DNA of 64,000 nt. It comes from Gigaspora margarita. Its lineage: Eukaryota > Glomeromycota > Glomeromycetes > Diversisporales > Gigasporaceae. The notes below the pieces were generated by a model, which searched no databases, was not told the DNA's origin, and saw only the letters and a program-made list of their open reading frames with translations. Shown one piece after another: positions 1 through 11,119 of this stretch. Position numbers and translations under genes: made by a program. Positions within the stretch are counted from its first letter, which is position 1. Each line of letters begins with the position of its first letter. The stretch covers positions 432,924-496,923 of the forward strand of contig WTPW01000018.1 of the NCBI GenBank assembly GCA_009809945.1. Reading direction: 5' to 3'.

Positions 1-2257
1 GTAATTACCAAAATAGCGAGTAGACCTTGCAACAGAATTCTTTGTGAAAGAAGTAATAACTTTAATGCAAACTAATTCAAACTTAATATCACAAAAATCA
101 AGACAATTCCGGATGTAAACTAACTCAACCACACGGTCACTAGAATAGCTGGTAAGTATTACAGAATTTTCTTATTGGGATCTTTTTACTATATAATTTG
201 CCATTATTACTAATAACAATCATTTTTATCAAATAGATATCTGATCAAAAATCAAACAAATTAATTTTTCAAAAAAATTGTAAAGAACTGCTTAATGCGT
301 GAAACCCCATATAAGATCGTACTAATCCTGCGCAGCTACCCTAATATCTAGAAATGATTAAATTAAATAGTCGGCAAGGTCGATTTCGGCTGACTTTAGT
401 AAACTTATCATAACTGATAACTGGTTTATTTGGTCAAAGATTTAAAATCAGACTAAGAAATTGAATTCCGAAGGAATTCAACTTCTTAGGCTGACTTTAA
501 ATCATTTGACCAAATAATTAAGTTATAAGGCATCTGCATGACTGATAACGGATTTATCCGGTAACAGTCTGCCCAATAGCATAGAGGCTTTCTTCGTGAT
601 TGGCTAATTTTTGCAGATCATCCCATGATATTGTAATAATTTTATTGGTTAATCGAAAATTTTAAACTTTTATTATTAATTATCGTTGAATAAAATGAGA
701 TAATAATATAAAATAATTATACTTATGACAAATTTGAGATTAGTAGAAACCTTATGATGAAATTTCGATAACTTTCGACCCAAAACTATATTCTCCTACA
801 GATAAAATTTCAACTCAAATTTTATTAATGAATCCCAATGTATGTACAGTACATACTATAAATCAAAAAAAAATAAAATAAAAGAAAATAAAATAAATAA
901 AACGAAATGAAATAAAACAAGAAATGAGATTTAAACTATTTTTAGAATACTAATAACAAAATGAACGGAAACAATCTTAAATAGAGTCTCTGCTCTAATA
1001 TCAAACTGATCCTTAATTATTTAACAATTAAAAGTGCCAATATTTTGTATTAACTTTTCTCAAAAATATATAAGTCTCATAAGTCGCAACTTCATATTAC
1101 TAGCCTATATGATAGACAAGTTGTTTTGTTAGTTTTTGTTAGTTGTAATCACGAAGTATAGGCTTTTACAAATAAAGAGCAGCTTAAATTGCCGAGTTTA
1201 ATTGACATATTATATATGTAGGCTAAACCTAACCGTTTAAACATACCTCTAATCTAACTTCCGAATTACTTCGTGGATTACTGAATTATTTTAATAGTAT
1301 ATAAAACGAAGCCTCTATTTTTAAATTTTTTTGGTCTTAACCTTCTACAATTCGTACTCGTGGTCTACAATTCATTTTTGTATCTGCGAAACGTTACTCT
1401 AATGTGTGAACATATTGTGTAACATTTCATCCGATCATCCAATCAAAATTAAGGCCCGCTATGCTCTGCCCTCGGCAACTATGTAGTTTCTGCCGAATAA
1501 TAAATTTATTGGGCAGACGAATCATAATAAGATGCCGGATAATTCAAATTTATACGAATTTAGAGTACTTAATGAATAATTATGCACTCAACTTTACACA
1601 AACTTGCTCTGATTAAATGGATTATGCACCTATTAACTAAATTCGCACAGTCCATTTACGACATGATTTCAAAGCATACCGAAACGTACTAAATAAGAAA
1701 TCAAATTCAAATTGGAATAATACAAGCTTGGGAGTTGATTGATAATTGAAACAAAAAGTCACGTTAGCGGTCCTGTGGGAGTAATGTTGCATATATAATA
1801 TATTTTTTAAAAAAAAGCTTGATTTCAAAGGAGTTGTCTGTGAGAAATATTAAAAAGTCTTGCATTTATATTGGCACAATAATCAGATTTTAAATTTACT
1901 TTTTCGAATTAACACTTGACGTATAGACATCATAGATCGTACGCATATCAATTAGAATTAATAAAAGAATAGTAGAAACTTTTTCAAGCGGAAAACTACG
2001 TTCCATAAAAATATGATGATAAATCAATTTAAATTTATACATCAGATAAGCAAGTTATTTAACTTGTTTGCATAAATCGCGCTTTTTTTTTGGTAATTGA
2101 TTTAAACACACGAGTTACCTAAAAATATCCTAATCACGCGGATCAATCATTCTATTTCACATTTATAACAGTTGATGCATACGTACGTACGTATTATACG
2201 TGCGTACTGTATATCTTCACACCTTAACGATAAGTTAAAAAAAAAAATACAATAAAA
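1..2257. other. AT-rich spacer without a recognised gene
   Basis: No reading frame here resembles a known protein family, and the longest open frames are short and low in complexity. The stretch holds one long imperfect hairpin (separate entry), A/T runs, and an alternating ACGTACGT tract near 2178-2192 just upstream of the glycosyltransferase start. The last 150 bases before 2258 probably contain that gene's promoter, but no convincing core element can be singled out. Confidence 0.6.
427..516. repeat. 90-bp imperfect inverted repeat
   Basis: The left arm begins TTTGGTCAAAGATTTAAA and the right arm ends TTTAAATCATTTGACCAAA. The arms pair almost completely, with a few one-base bulges, around a centre of GAATTCCGAAGGAATTC near 470-478. 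It could be a small foldback element or MITE. No flanking target duplication can be recognised. Confidence 0.6.
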
Positions 2258-4330
2258 ATGTATTCCAAATTTTGGTATTTTGCTATATTCATTATTCTTT
2301 TTATAAATACAAATCTTGTTATTGAAACAAATGGAGCGAAGAAAATTGAATTTATTCAACGAGAACTAGATATAGATAAAAGTGATACACCAAAGAATAT
2401 ACTTGTTGGGTCTATAATTGGAGGTAAGTTTCTGAATATTTATTGTTTTTTATTATCATCATAATAATTATCATAATTTATTGATTTTTATTTCACTATT
2501 AAAATTATTGATAATTTATAGGAGTAAGTCATCTAAATCCAATGTTGGAAATTTGCAAGATTTTGGTAGATCGCGGATATAATGTAACTATTCTATCAAA
2601 TGAACAAACATTTGTTAATACCTCTTTACTTATCTTTAATTTTATTCCATTATTTTAAAAAGGTAACATTATTAGCTCCTGGAAACTTTATGGCTATGTC
2701 TATTTTATACCGTTCAATTCCGCAAATAATTATTGACGATTTTGTAAATCCAGAAGCGAAGAAATTATATTTTAATAAATATGATATTAAAAATTGGGCC
2801 AATGGAATGGCTGATCATAAATATGCCGAACATTTTAATAATTATTTGCAAGCTTATAAAGAAATTAAGCCTGACTTATTTTTTTGCGATTATATCGTAA
2901 ATTAGGCTTGCTTTGATCTAGCATGGAAATTAAAAAAACCTGTTGTTGGGTACACTAGCGGTACTACATGTATGTATTTTTTTTTTTGTAGATTATTTAC
3001 AAGCATTAGTTGCTTATAGACCATCCACCTATTGACTATTCATTACCTTCTTTTTAATAGATTTTACTCCTCCCCCTCCTATTAGATCAGATCCGATGAT
3101 GGGGAGAGGTTGTCATGTGAACATGGAAAATGAGTCTTTCTATAATCGGTTTATATGTGCTGTAGTGCAACCATTGCGAGTTATTTGGACTTTTCAAGAT
3201 AATTTAAATAATCTCAACTTTCAAAGAGCTGAAGTCGGTGTTAGTAAATATTATGACTTCAGAGGAAGAACAGATACTTTATTTTTACTTGATAATTTTT
3301 TTGGATTTGAGGTGATTTTATTTTTTTAAAAAAAAAGGTTTTAATCTTATTATAGTATCTGATGATATTATCTTTTTCATAGGTTCCAACTGCCTGGCCC
3401 CCACTTCATCAAGAAATCGGTCCTATTTTACCTGATACTTTTCCAAATATATCTTCTGATCTTGATTTATTTCTTTCTACTCATCCTAGAATAATGTATA
3501 TTGCTCTTGGATCTTATATGTTCACTACTCCCGAAAATTATGCTACCATTTTACAATCCGCTTTCGAATTAATTAATCAAAATATTCTTGATGGTGTGAT
3601 TTGGGCAACTGTAAAATTTAATGAATCAGAACTACCTACTACATTTAACCTTTCTAATGGTGATATTATACCTACTTCAAATCTTATAAATAATCTACAC
3701 CCGCATATTTACATCATGAAGTATGCACCTCAATTTGCTATACTTTCTCATGAGAATACTAAAGTATTCTTAAGTCATGGTGCTTTAGGTAGTAGTCATG
3801 AATCTATGTATACTGCTACTCCAATGTTAGTACTTCCAATTGTTTTTGATCAATCTGGAAATGCCGAAAGATTGGAGCTTGCTGGAATGGCTTTAAAATT
3901 TTCAAAACTTGATTTAAAAGCTGATGATATTATTTTAAAAGTTGTAAGTTTATTAAATGAAGAAAGTTTTAAAATTAATGCAAAGAGAATGCAAGTTTTG
4001 GCAAAATTTAATAGTAAAAGAAAGTATAGAGGTGCTGATTTAATTGAAATAATGTTGAATTGGGCAAAATATGATGGTAATAGAAATGAAAATGGTGAAC
4101 TAGAAGTAGACATTAAAACCTTGTTAAGAAGTTGGATCACTCCTGATTCAAGAATGGGATTTATTAGAGGAAATTATTTAGATGTCTTTGGTGCTGCTTT
4201 GATTATAGCTTTAGTATTGTTTATTAGTCTTGGATATGGTTTTTACAATGTTGTATTATTTGCTTCCAGAAAATGGTCTTTAAGAAATAGGGAATCGCAG
4301 CAAAGTTTATCAAAGACTAAACATGAATGA
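2258..4330 (+). pseudogene. UDP-glycosyltransferase (GT1-like) gene with one in-frame stop
   Basis: Five exons splice in frame: 2258-2423, 2522-2583, 2663-2969, 3061-3311 and 3383-4330. They give 578 codons, normal for membrane UDP-glycosyltransferases, which transfer sugar from a UDP-sugar to a small acceptor. Residues about 1-25 are a signal peptide. The motif GGVSHLNPML supplies the probable catalytic His59. The donor-binding signature near residues 390-427 contains FLSHGALGSSHES and DQSGNAERLE. A membrane segment lies near 530-554, and the protein ends KTKHE, a KxKxx-type ER-retrieval signal. Together these indicate an ER membrane enzyme with a lumenal catalytic domain. The lesion is TAG at 2903-2905 (codon 157) between IVN and ACFDLAW; relatives are expected to have Glu there. 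Everything else is intact, so this is either a very recent pseudogene or a base error. Acceptor substrate is unknown. Confidence 0.85.
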
Positions 4331-4385
4331 ATATTAGTTTATACTTTTATATTATCAATTTTGGTATCTATATGAATTATTTTTA

Positions 4386-4391
4386 AATAAA
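4386..4391 (+). terminator. AATAAA poly(A) signal of the glycosyltransferase gene
   Basis: A canonical AATAAA lies 55 bases after the TGA stop, the usual place for a 3' UTR cleavage signal. Confidence 0.6.
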
Positions 4392-6870
4392 GCTCATTAT
4401 AACCACATTTCTTAGTGCTAGCTTTGCCAACAAAATTACCTATGTTTAATCATCACACTATATCTTATATTTATTGCATGTGAATTAAAAAAATTGTGTA
4501 CCGATTGTTATTTCCTTGTGACGATTATTATTACGTAATTTTGTTGACAACGCAAGTAGAGTGTATAACCATTAAGATTGGAGATACTATGTAAAATTTG
4601 TTAGAACCCTCTAAACCTTATATAAATAAAATTTGAATTACTATATCTTAGTTTCTAACTATCTTAACTATCTTTAGTTATAATCTAACTCTAAATTTTG
4701 ATAAAAAAATATTATCCCCTAAACCGTTTGAAATTCAGAGCAAATTTGTTCTAAATTATACTATAAAAATATTTCTAATCTACCTTGTTTAAAAAATCAA
4801 TATATTTAAACAAAAATTTTTTGAAAATATTTGAAAATAAGAATTATATTTTTGTAAAATTATATTTAAATTACAAGACAAAATTTAACTTGTTCATAAG
4901 TCAAATATATATAAACTTTAATAAAATTTTAACTGAATAAATTATTATAATTTTTTAACAAACTTTTCAAATATTAATTTTAGTTCTACTGTTTTAATAG
5001 AAATTATAATTAAAATATAGAATTACAACCTTATTTATTGTATCTTTTGTGATACTTGTAAAAAATAAGAATTTTATTAGAAATAAAAAAATTTATAGAT
5101 GGGAATATATTAAAATTTTGAAAATTTAAATAAAAAATTTTATAATAAAAAATTCAAAATAAAAATTTAAACTTTTATTACTTTTAAATTTTTTAATAAA
5201 AGTTATTAAAATATATTTCAATATATATTTTTTTACTTAGAAAGTATATAGTTAAAATTAAGAAGCATAATGTAAAAAATTTTTAGGGTAATGATTTAAT
5301 TAAGGAATTTGCAAGATATAAAATTTACAACGATCTATATTCTTTATGAAAAAAGATAGTTTCACTTCTAACATTTATATCTTACAATATATTTAGTATT
5401 TTTATTATGATAAAAAATTTTGTTATTTCATATTTTTCTGATATCTATGTTTTTTTTTCTTTTACGCAAAACCTTTGAAGTATCTTATTTTTGAAAATGG
5501 CGTTTTGAGACTATTGACGAAATCAAACTAAAAATTTGGTTGCCATCACGTAATAATCTACATAAACTCAATGCTAAGATTCTTTTGTAAGCCAATATAA
5601 TGGCTATACATTTAATATTTAATTATTCTTATTTATTTATTTTATTGAATATAGATTGAATTGTCATAACCCATTTAAAGATCTAAACTGAATTCGCTTT
5701 CAAGACACGTTTGAACCCAACCATTGCTTAGAGGTTTTTTTTTTTTACATATTTTAATATAGTCTCTTGATAATGGTTAAATGATATTTAAATTTCATTT
5801 AGAAAAGTAAAGAGACCAATTTTCACTTTATTCTTATTTTCTAACTGGAATTATTTTAAGGATTGATTATAAAATATTGATCGCAATTCCGAGATTAAAT
5901 GCGATTTTAATTTGATTTATAAACTAATTGGTTTGCTATTACTACTGTATTACATTTATGTCAAAGTTTCTGATATGCTTAGATATTTTTAGTTCCGTTA
6001 AAATCTGATAATCTTCTCGTCATTTTTTTAAAAACTTCAAAGTTCTTCCGTAAACCATTTTTCCGAATGTTTATTCCAACATTGTTTTATAACACTATGA
6101 AGCTTCGTTGTCAATAGACGGCTGTATTATTTGATATTCATTTGACTTATAATTGCATAATATAGTTTCACCGTACAATACTTCTCATTTATGCTGAAAG
6201 AATACGTACGTACGTGGTTATTGTCTGCTACACATTCAACAGCTATATATTACACAAGACCAATTCCTTATTCGCAACTATCCGCATAATTGAATGCCTA
6301 TTTACAGTTCTTTACAAACCTTAGAAGGATTACACAAACAAATATATCGATATCAATAAGATTAAAGTTAAGAATATACTTATCATTTAGCCTGTAACAC
6401 TAAGCTTGTAGCACTAAGCTTGCTACGCATACATAAGTCGTATATTATATTCGCGCTATCCCTGTAAATTACTTTCGTTCATTGACAAAAGATCTAGATT
6501 GATTTTAACCTACAGCAATGGGAGATTTAGAATTAAAAAACTTCATACAATGATATTGTTTTGCCAACTGCATGGGATATTAAAGACAAATAACCGTTTA
6601 TTGACATAGAAACAAGTGGAATTAAAGCGAATTATACGGGTAATATGAAAATGAGAAATCTTGCAGAAACATATTTAATGTGCTACTATAATTATTGGCA
6701 TAATCTTTCAATTCTATTTTCTTAATAGAATGATTGTCATCGGATATTGTACAGTACAAAGCAAAGCGATAAAAAAATAGTCGATTCAAATATATAAATA
6801 ATATGCTCACGCCTCGGTAATAGCAAAGTTTTAATTTATTTTCTGATTATTACAATTAATTTCTATCATA
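4392..6870. other. AT-rich spacer with foldback-prone sequence
   Basis: No protein family is recognised. Between about 5090 and 5240 the sequence is almost pure A/T and self-complementary. A second alternating ACGTACGTACGT tract lies near 6203-6214, like the one upstream of the glycosyltransferase. Around 6520-6600 a short frame is open but not identifiable. Confidence 0.5.
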
Positions 6871-6884
6871 TCTTTTAGGTCAGG

Positions 6885-7070
6885 AATATAAGGAAAATGA
6901 AACATGAGGGTGTGGTTATCATGGTGATGATGGATATTCTTTTGTTCAGGAAGCGGCACGCCATATGATTTATCATATCCTTCTGATATACTACTGGTGA
7001 TATAATTGGATGCTATCTAAATTTTAGGGAAAACTTAGTATTTTATACTAAAAATGGAATTAACTTAGGT
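6885..7070 (+). pseudogene. SPRY-domain gene fragment, frameshifted
   Basis: Translation in shifting frames gives GYHGDDGYSF, then CSGSGTPYDLSYP, then TTGDIIGCYLNFRE and NLVFYTKNGINLG. These are the central and C-terminal strands of a SPRY domain as found in RanBP9/10-like proteins, a protein-interaction fold. At least two frame changes are needed between 6935 and 7000, so it cannot be translated as one piece. The N-terminal part of the domain is not visible. After GINLG comes GTAACC, a possible splice donor. It may once have belonged to the same gene as the TPR relic 700 bases downstream. Confidence 0.65.
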
Positions 7071-7179
7071 AACCAACATTCATAATGGGAGGTTATATTT
7101 TTTAAAACGAATAGACAGAAATTTATTAATTATAAAATATTTTAAGGAATTGCGCCATTTACGCAAGAATTTCAAAGGT

Positions 7180-7323
7180 ATTCTATATCCTTATGTTCAG
7201 TGAAAAAGATTTGAAATTGTGAAATTTTTTTTTGTTCTTCAGGAACATAAAATATTAAATTTATGTTCCCAAAAATGTTTAATGTTCCTATAATGAACAT
7301 CGGGATTATATCCGATTCTACAA

Positions 7324-7356
<33 letters not shown>

Positions 7357-7520
7357 AAAAAAAGCCATGGCACAGCAAAAAAACTATCACTATAGGGAAA
7401 ACAAATTATAACTTTTATGTTCCCACTTTGTTCCTAATAGGGAACATAAATTCTAAATTTAGTGTTCCTAAATTTTTTTAAATGTTCCTGGGAACACTGG
7501 GAACATTAAATCTTTAACAC
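7180..7520. repeat. GTTCC/GGAAC-rich inverted-repeat block with long poly(A) run
   Basis: The block contains about ten copies of TGTTCC or its complement, for example ATGTTCCC near 7263, TAATGTTCC near 7281, ATGTTCCCACTTTG near 7418 and GGGAACATTAAAT near 7499. The left and right halves are partly inverted copies of each other. In the middle, at 7327-7365, lies a nearly pure A tract. It separates the SPRY and TPR relics and may be a decayed mobile element. Confidence 0.5.
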
Positions 7521-7754
7521 TGCTTGTGTTGGGTTCAGATTGCAAGGTAGGTCAGTAAAAGTGAATTTCGGCACTGAAAATTTAAAAATTCTGGTGCATT
7601 TATTCAAATGTTTTTGACTTATTTAAAATTTAACCTTGTCTATATATATATATTTCAATTGACAGAGATGATTAATGAAGACATTAATAAAAAAAATAAA
7701 AAAATGCATTAATATTAGAATATCAAGAAAAGATTTATTTTATTTTATTATAGG

Positions 7755-8086
7755 TGAATATGAAAATATGCTTGTTAGTTTAATCGATGATTTAACAAAA
7801 TCGCTAGAAAAAAAAAAACAAATAATGCATTCGAATTAAGCTACCGAGGCAAAAATATTTTATTATGGGCAAATATGATGAAGCATTTGAAGATTTAACT
7901 AAATTGCTAAAAATTGAACCAGATAATACAATAACTTTAAGATATAGAGGAGAAATTAATTATATGATGAAAAGGTATAATGAATCAATCGTTGACTTGG
8001 AGGAATTATTAAGAATTAAATCAAATGACGTATGGGCAAAGAAGGTCTATAAATTAGTTGAGGAGTTGTATGATATCTATTTGTAA
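7755..8086 (+). pseudogene. Tetratricopeptide-repeat gene fragment
   Basis: The last frame, from 7865, encodes two TPR-like helical pairs: MGKYDEAFEDLTKLLKIEPD and MKRYNESIVDLEELLRIKSND, spaced 34 residues apart, with the typical YRG and YD/YNE positions. Upstream, EYENMLVSLIDDLTKSLEKK and NNAFELSYRGKN occur in two other frames, separated at an A-run (7808-7818) and again near 7855-7865. The frame thus breaks at least twice, and this is a relic of a longer TPR protein-interaction gene. An acceptor-like TTATAG precedes 7755. The frame ends with TAA at 8084-8086. Confidence 0.65.
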
Positions 8087-8109
8087 ATTTAGTACTGTAT
8101 TGGCTTAAA

Positions 8110-8420
8110 AAGCTTAGAAGTAAATAATAATTCGATTACCACTTATCAATCACAAGTCTTACCATAATCACTATAGAAATCAACGTAACCAATATCAAAA
8201 TCACTTGTATCACTATAGCAAGTACAGTAAACCATAATTTTTTACAGTAAAAACATTATAGAAACCACGTTCATCCCAGCATAAATCACATGTATCATTA
8301 TAGCGAGTAAGTACAGTAAATTTTTTTTATAGTAAATCACTATAGAAACCACGTTCATTCCAATACAAAACTAACAATAGTCTGTAAGAATTTTTAACAG
8401 TAAACTACTATAGAAATCAT
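8110..8420. repeat. Degenerate tandem repeat, about 85-95 bp
   Basis: Three to four copies of a unit containing CACTATAGAAACCACGTTCAT and a variable AGTACAGTAAA stretch follow each other, for example near 8171, 8256, 8338 and 8407. Copies differ by small indels. No coding sense is seen. Confidence 0.65.
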
Positions 8421-8437
8421 GTTCATTATTAACACTC

Positions 8438-8560
8438 TCATACAACGCTTTAAAGCCGTGCAACTAAATTTTCCAAAATTTAACACCCCCTCATACAACG
8501 CTCTTAAAACCGTGCAACGTAAATTTTCCAAAATAACCAGAATAAGCGTTGATATTGAAC
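8438..8560. repeat. Left copy of a dispersed repeat flanking the 8.5-13.2 kb block
   Basis: CTCATACAACGCT followed by GTGCAACTAAATTTTCC occurs at about 8440 and is repeated at about 8490 (CTCATACAACGCTCTTAAAA, GTGCAACGTAAATTTTCC). The same CTCTTAAAA-CGTGCAACGTAAAT string reappears in direct orientation at 13211-13240. The two sites bracket a 4.7-kb block holding Sel1 and recombinase relics. Confidence 0.6.
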
Positions 8561-8779
8561 CGCTTGTGAACGAGAGTCACCTGACTCCCATGTGATGGCG
8601 GATCACAGACGGAATAGTATTTGAGTAACCTGATGATCTGCATCGATCTCTTTGTTCTTTGAGTTTTCTGCTTGACATTGTGTCCAGCCCCGTCGCAAGA
8701 ACAAGCCAGTTTTTTAGCGAGAGAAGAAGAAAATTTTAGTCTTCAGAGAATTTTCAATATCGTATTACCAAACAAAAGC

Positions 8780-10400
8780 TGCTATATTATATTGGACAAC
8801 TTCCAAAGGGGAAAATTTTTTCGATCTTCACGATGATTTCTGGGACCAGAAAGGGGAAAGCAATAGCTAATGCATTGCGCAAGAGCACCATGTCGACCTT
8901 TCTGGATCTCGGTAAAGATGTATTTTGCAAGAACATCACGATGAAGATGGGAAATTCCGACTGAATGTATGAGCAGAGTGACGTAAAGGAAATTTGATTT
9001 GGAAGGAGATGAGCATAAAGCATCCATTGTGCTCAAAATCTGCAGATATGGTAATGCTGTTGGAAATAAGGCCGTTGGTGTCTGTTATCATGGAAAGAGA
9101 AAGACACAAGGCATTGTGGTTACCAAAAATCTGCTGTTATGGATAGTGCAAAAATTTCGATCTTCGCGATAGTTTCTAGAACCAGAGAGGAAAAAGAACA
9201 CTATGTTGATCTCTCTGGATCTTGGAAAACTTTTCTTGGGGCGAAGTAGGAAAAAGCATTAGCAGGTGTATGCTGCAAAATGTTTCGGAAATATTGGTGA
9301 AATCGTATGATGTTGAACATCGAGACGTAAAAAGATTGGAGTCGAAAAGGAGGAATATGAAGCATTCATTTATGATCGAGACCTGCAGATTTGGATAAGG
9401 CTGTTGGAATAAAGGCCGTTGGTGTCAATTGTTGTAGTAAAGTTGGAAAAAAAAATAAAAAAATAAAAAAAAAAAAAAAAAAAAGAAAGGGACACAAGGC
9501 ATTTGTTTATTACCGGAAATCTGCAGGGATGTGTAATTTCATCTTTATGATAATTTTCTTGGCGAAATAGAAGAAGCATTAGTATGTATGTTGCAATAAC
9601 ATTGCAATAACGATGGGAATTACTGACGGACCGTACGATATTGAACATTGTGNCGTAAAGGAAATTGAGCTTGAAAAGAGGAACATGAAGTATTCACTTA
9701 GGATCGAAATCAGCAGATATGGGTAATGCTGTGGGAGCGAAAGCCATTGGTGTCTGTTATTATTATGAATTGGAGTTAAAAAAGGACACAAGGCATTGGT
9801 TTATTACCAAATCTGCTGATATGCGTGANGCTATAAAAATCGGATCTTCACGATGATTCTGGGGGACCAGAGGAAGGAAAAGCATAACAGAGGTATTTCG
9901 CAAGAACACTAGTTGGCCTCGCTGGATCTGGATAAATAGTCCTGCGGTGAAGTAAAAGAGGCGTTTGCAGATGGATTTTGCAGAATCTGCAGATATGGAC
10001 AATGCTGTTGGAGATAAGGCCATTGGTGTCTGCGATCACAATAAATTGGAGTTGGAAAGAAGGACACAAGGCATCGGTTTAGTACCAGAATCGACTAATA
10101 CGTGTTAAGTAAAGCTTCGATCTTCACGGTAATTTCTGAGACCAGAAGGAGGAAAAGCAATATAGAATGGCATGTGCGAAAACGCTTGGTTGTCCTCTCT
10201 GGATCCTGGTAGAAATTGCCTTATGAAAAAGGGAAAGCATTGGCAGATATACTTTGCAATAACGTTGCGGAATGTATTGAATTTTGTAACAAATGAATTT
10301 GAAGCTGAAAAGGATAAACATAAGGCATTCATTTAAAAATCAAATCAGCAGATATGGGTAATGTTGAAAACAAAAGCAGTGGGTGCTTGAGAGGGCTTTT
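8780..10400 (+). pseudogene. Decayed Sel1-like repeat gene, amplified as 280-350 bp units
   Basis: Five copies of a unit recur at about 9041, 9381, 9710, 9989 and 10343, each containing AGCAGATATGGGTAATGCTG followed by AAGGCCGTTGGTGTC or a variant. In the best frames they read KSADMGNAVGAKAIGVCYYY and similar, matching the Sel1-like repeat consensus (KSAEMGNA..G...LG.CY..GIGV). Between them lie segments with GATCTTCACGATGATTTCTGGGACCAGA. Stops and frameshifts occur in every unit, so nothing is translatable. Sel1 repeats form helical scaffolds and in these fungi are often fused to protein kinases. Two N bases (9653, 9829) mark uncertain positions. Confidence 0.55.
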
Positions 10401-10429
10401 GTGGTTAAGGTTGCGGATGAAGTTGGAGT

Positions 10430-10854
10430 GTGGCAGTGAGGATAGTGGCAAGTGACGTAATGGAGTCGATGTCAGAGTTATTTGATGCAAGCAGCAATGG
10501 GCAAAGATGGCAGCGCAGCAGTTTTCTAGAGGGAGCATTTGCAGGTCTGCCAATTTTTAAGGGGCAGTGGAATGAGTTTAGCCCACAAGAGTATAATCCT
10601 TGTAAAAATACCCAAGGCAGCAACAAGAGTTTCAGTACCAACAAACCCCTGTACATAGAAATTTTGGGTTGACTTTTAGGCTCAGAACACCTAGAGAATT
10701 GGTGTGTTATCTCTGTGAAGGCAAGGGTCATTATGTAAGTGAGTGTGGGTTCAGGAAGCATTTGATCATGCCTTTTCATAGAGGAAGAACAAACTTGGAA
10801 AAGGTTAACCACACTCAAGTGTTTTCTTCGCAAAACAAGGAAGAGGTGTCATAG
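10430..10854 (+). pseudogene. Gag-like zinc-knuckle ORF remnant of a retroelement
   Basis: A frame from 10669 encodes CYLCEGKGHYVSECGF, a perfect CX2CX4HX4C zinc knuckle of the retroviral/retrotransposon nucleocapsid type. A preceding frame from 10430 (ending EILG) is probably the linker upstream of the knuckle, in a different frame, so a frameshift lies near 10660-10680. It precedes a tyrosine-recombinase remnant on the same strand. That order would fit the gag-like ORF of a DIRS-type retroelement; no reverse-transcriptase sequence was found between the two. Confidence 0.55.
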
Positions 10855-11119
10855 GGCAAATATGAGTTGATTATGGGAAGGCTGCATTCAGAAACAGCAA
10901 TTTGTTATTAAAAAGAAATTATAAAGCCAGCACTAATTGTAAGGGATTAGTTGGAATGGAAGGCCCTATTGTTTCCAAGTTTGGTGATAAAATTAGCAGT
11001 GTTACCAATACCAAACCATGAAGCTTTACAACAGAAAAGAGAGTGTGGATAAATTTGAAGTTGAAACTTTGAAGAAGAATAGGCGTGATTCAGTTGGTGT
11101 AGCAAATAGGACGAGAGGA

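Noticed and set aside
2891..2910. Mini-intron GTAAATTAG removing the glycosyltransferase stop
   Set aside because: Only 9 nt, far too short for splicing.
7172..7481. Short open frames around the poly(A) run
   Set aside because: They consist of homopolymer lysine or phenylalanine plus repeat sequence; no family resemblance.
10405..10833. Open minus-strand frame of 142 codons
   Set aside because: It lies opposite the zinc-knuckle remnant, whose CX2CX4HX4C motif on the plus strand explains the open reading.
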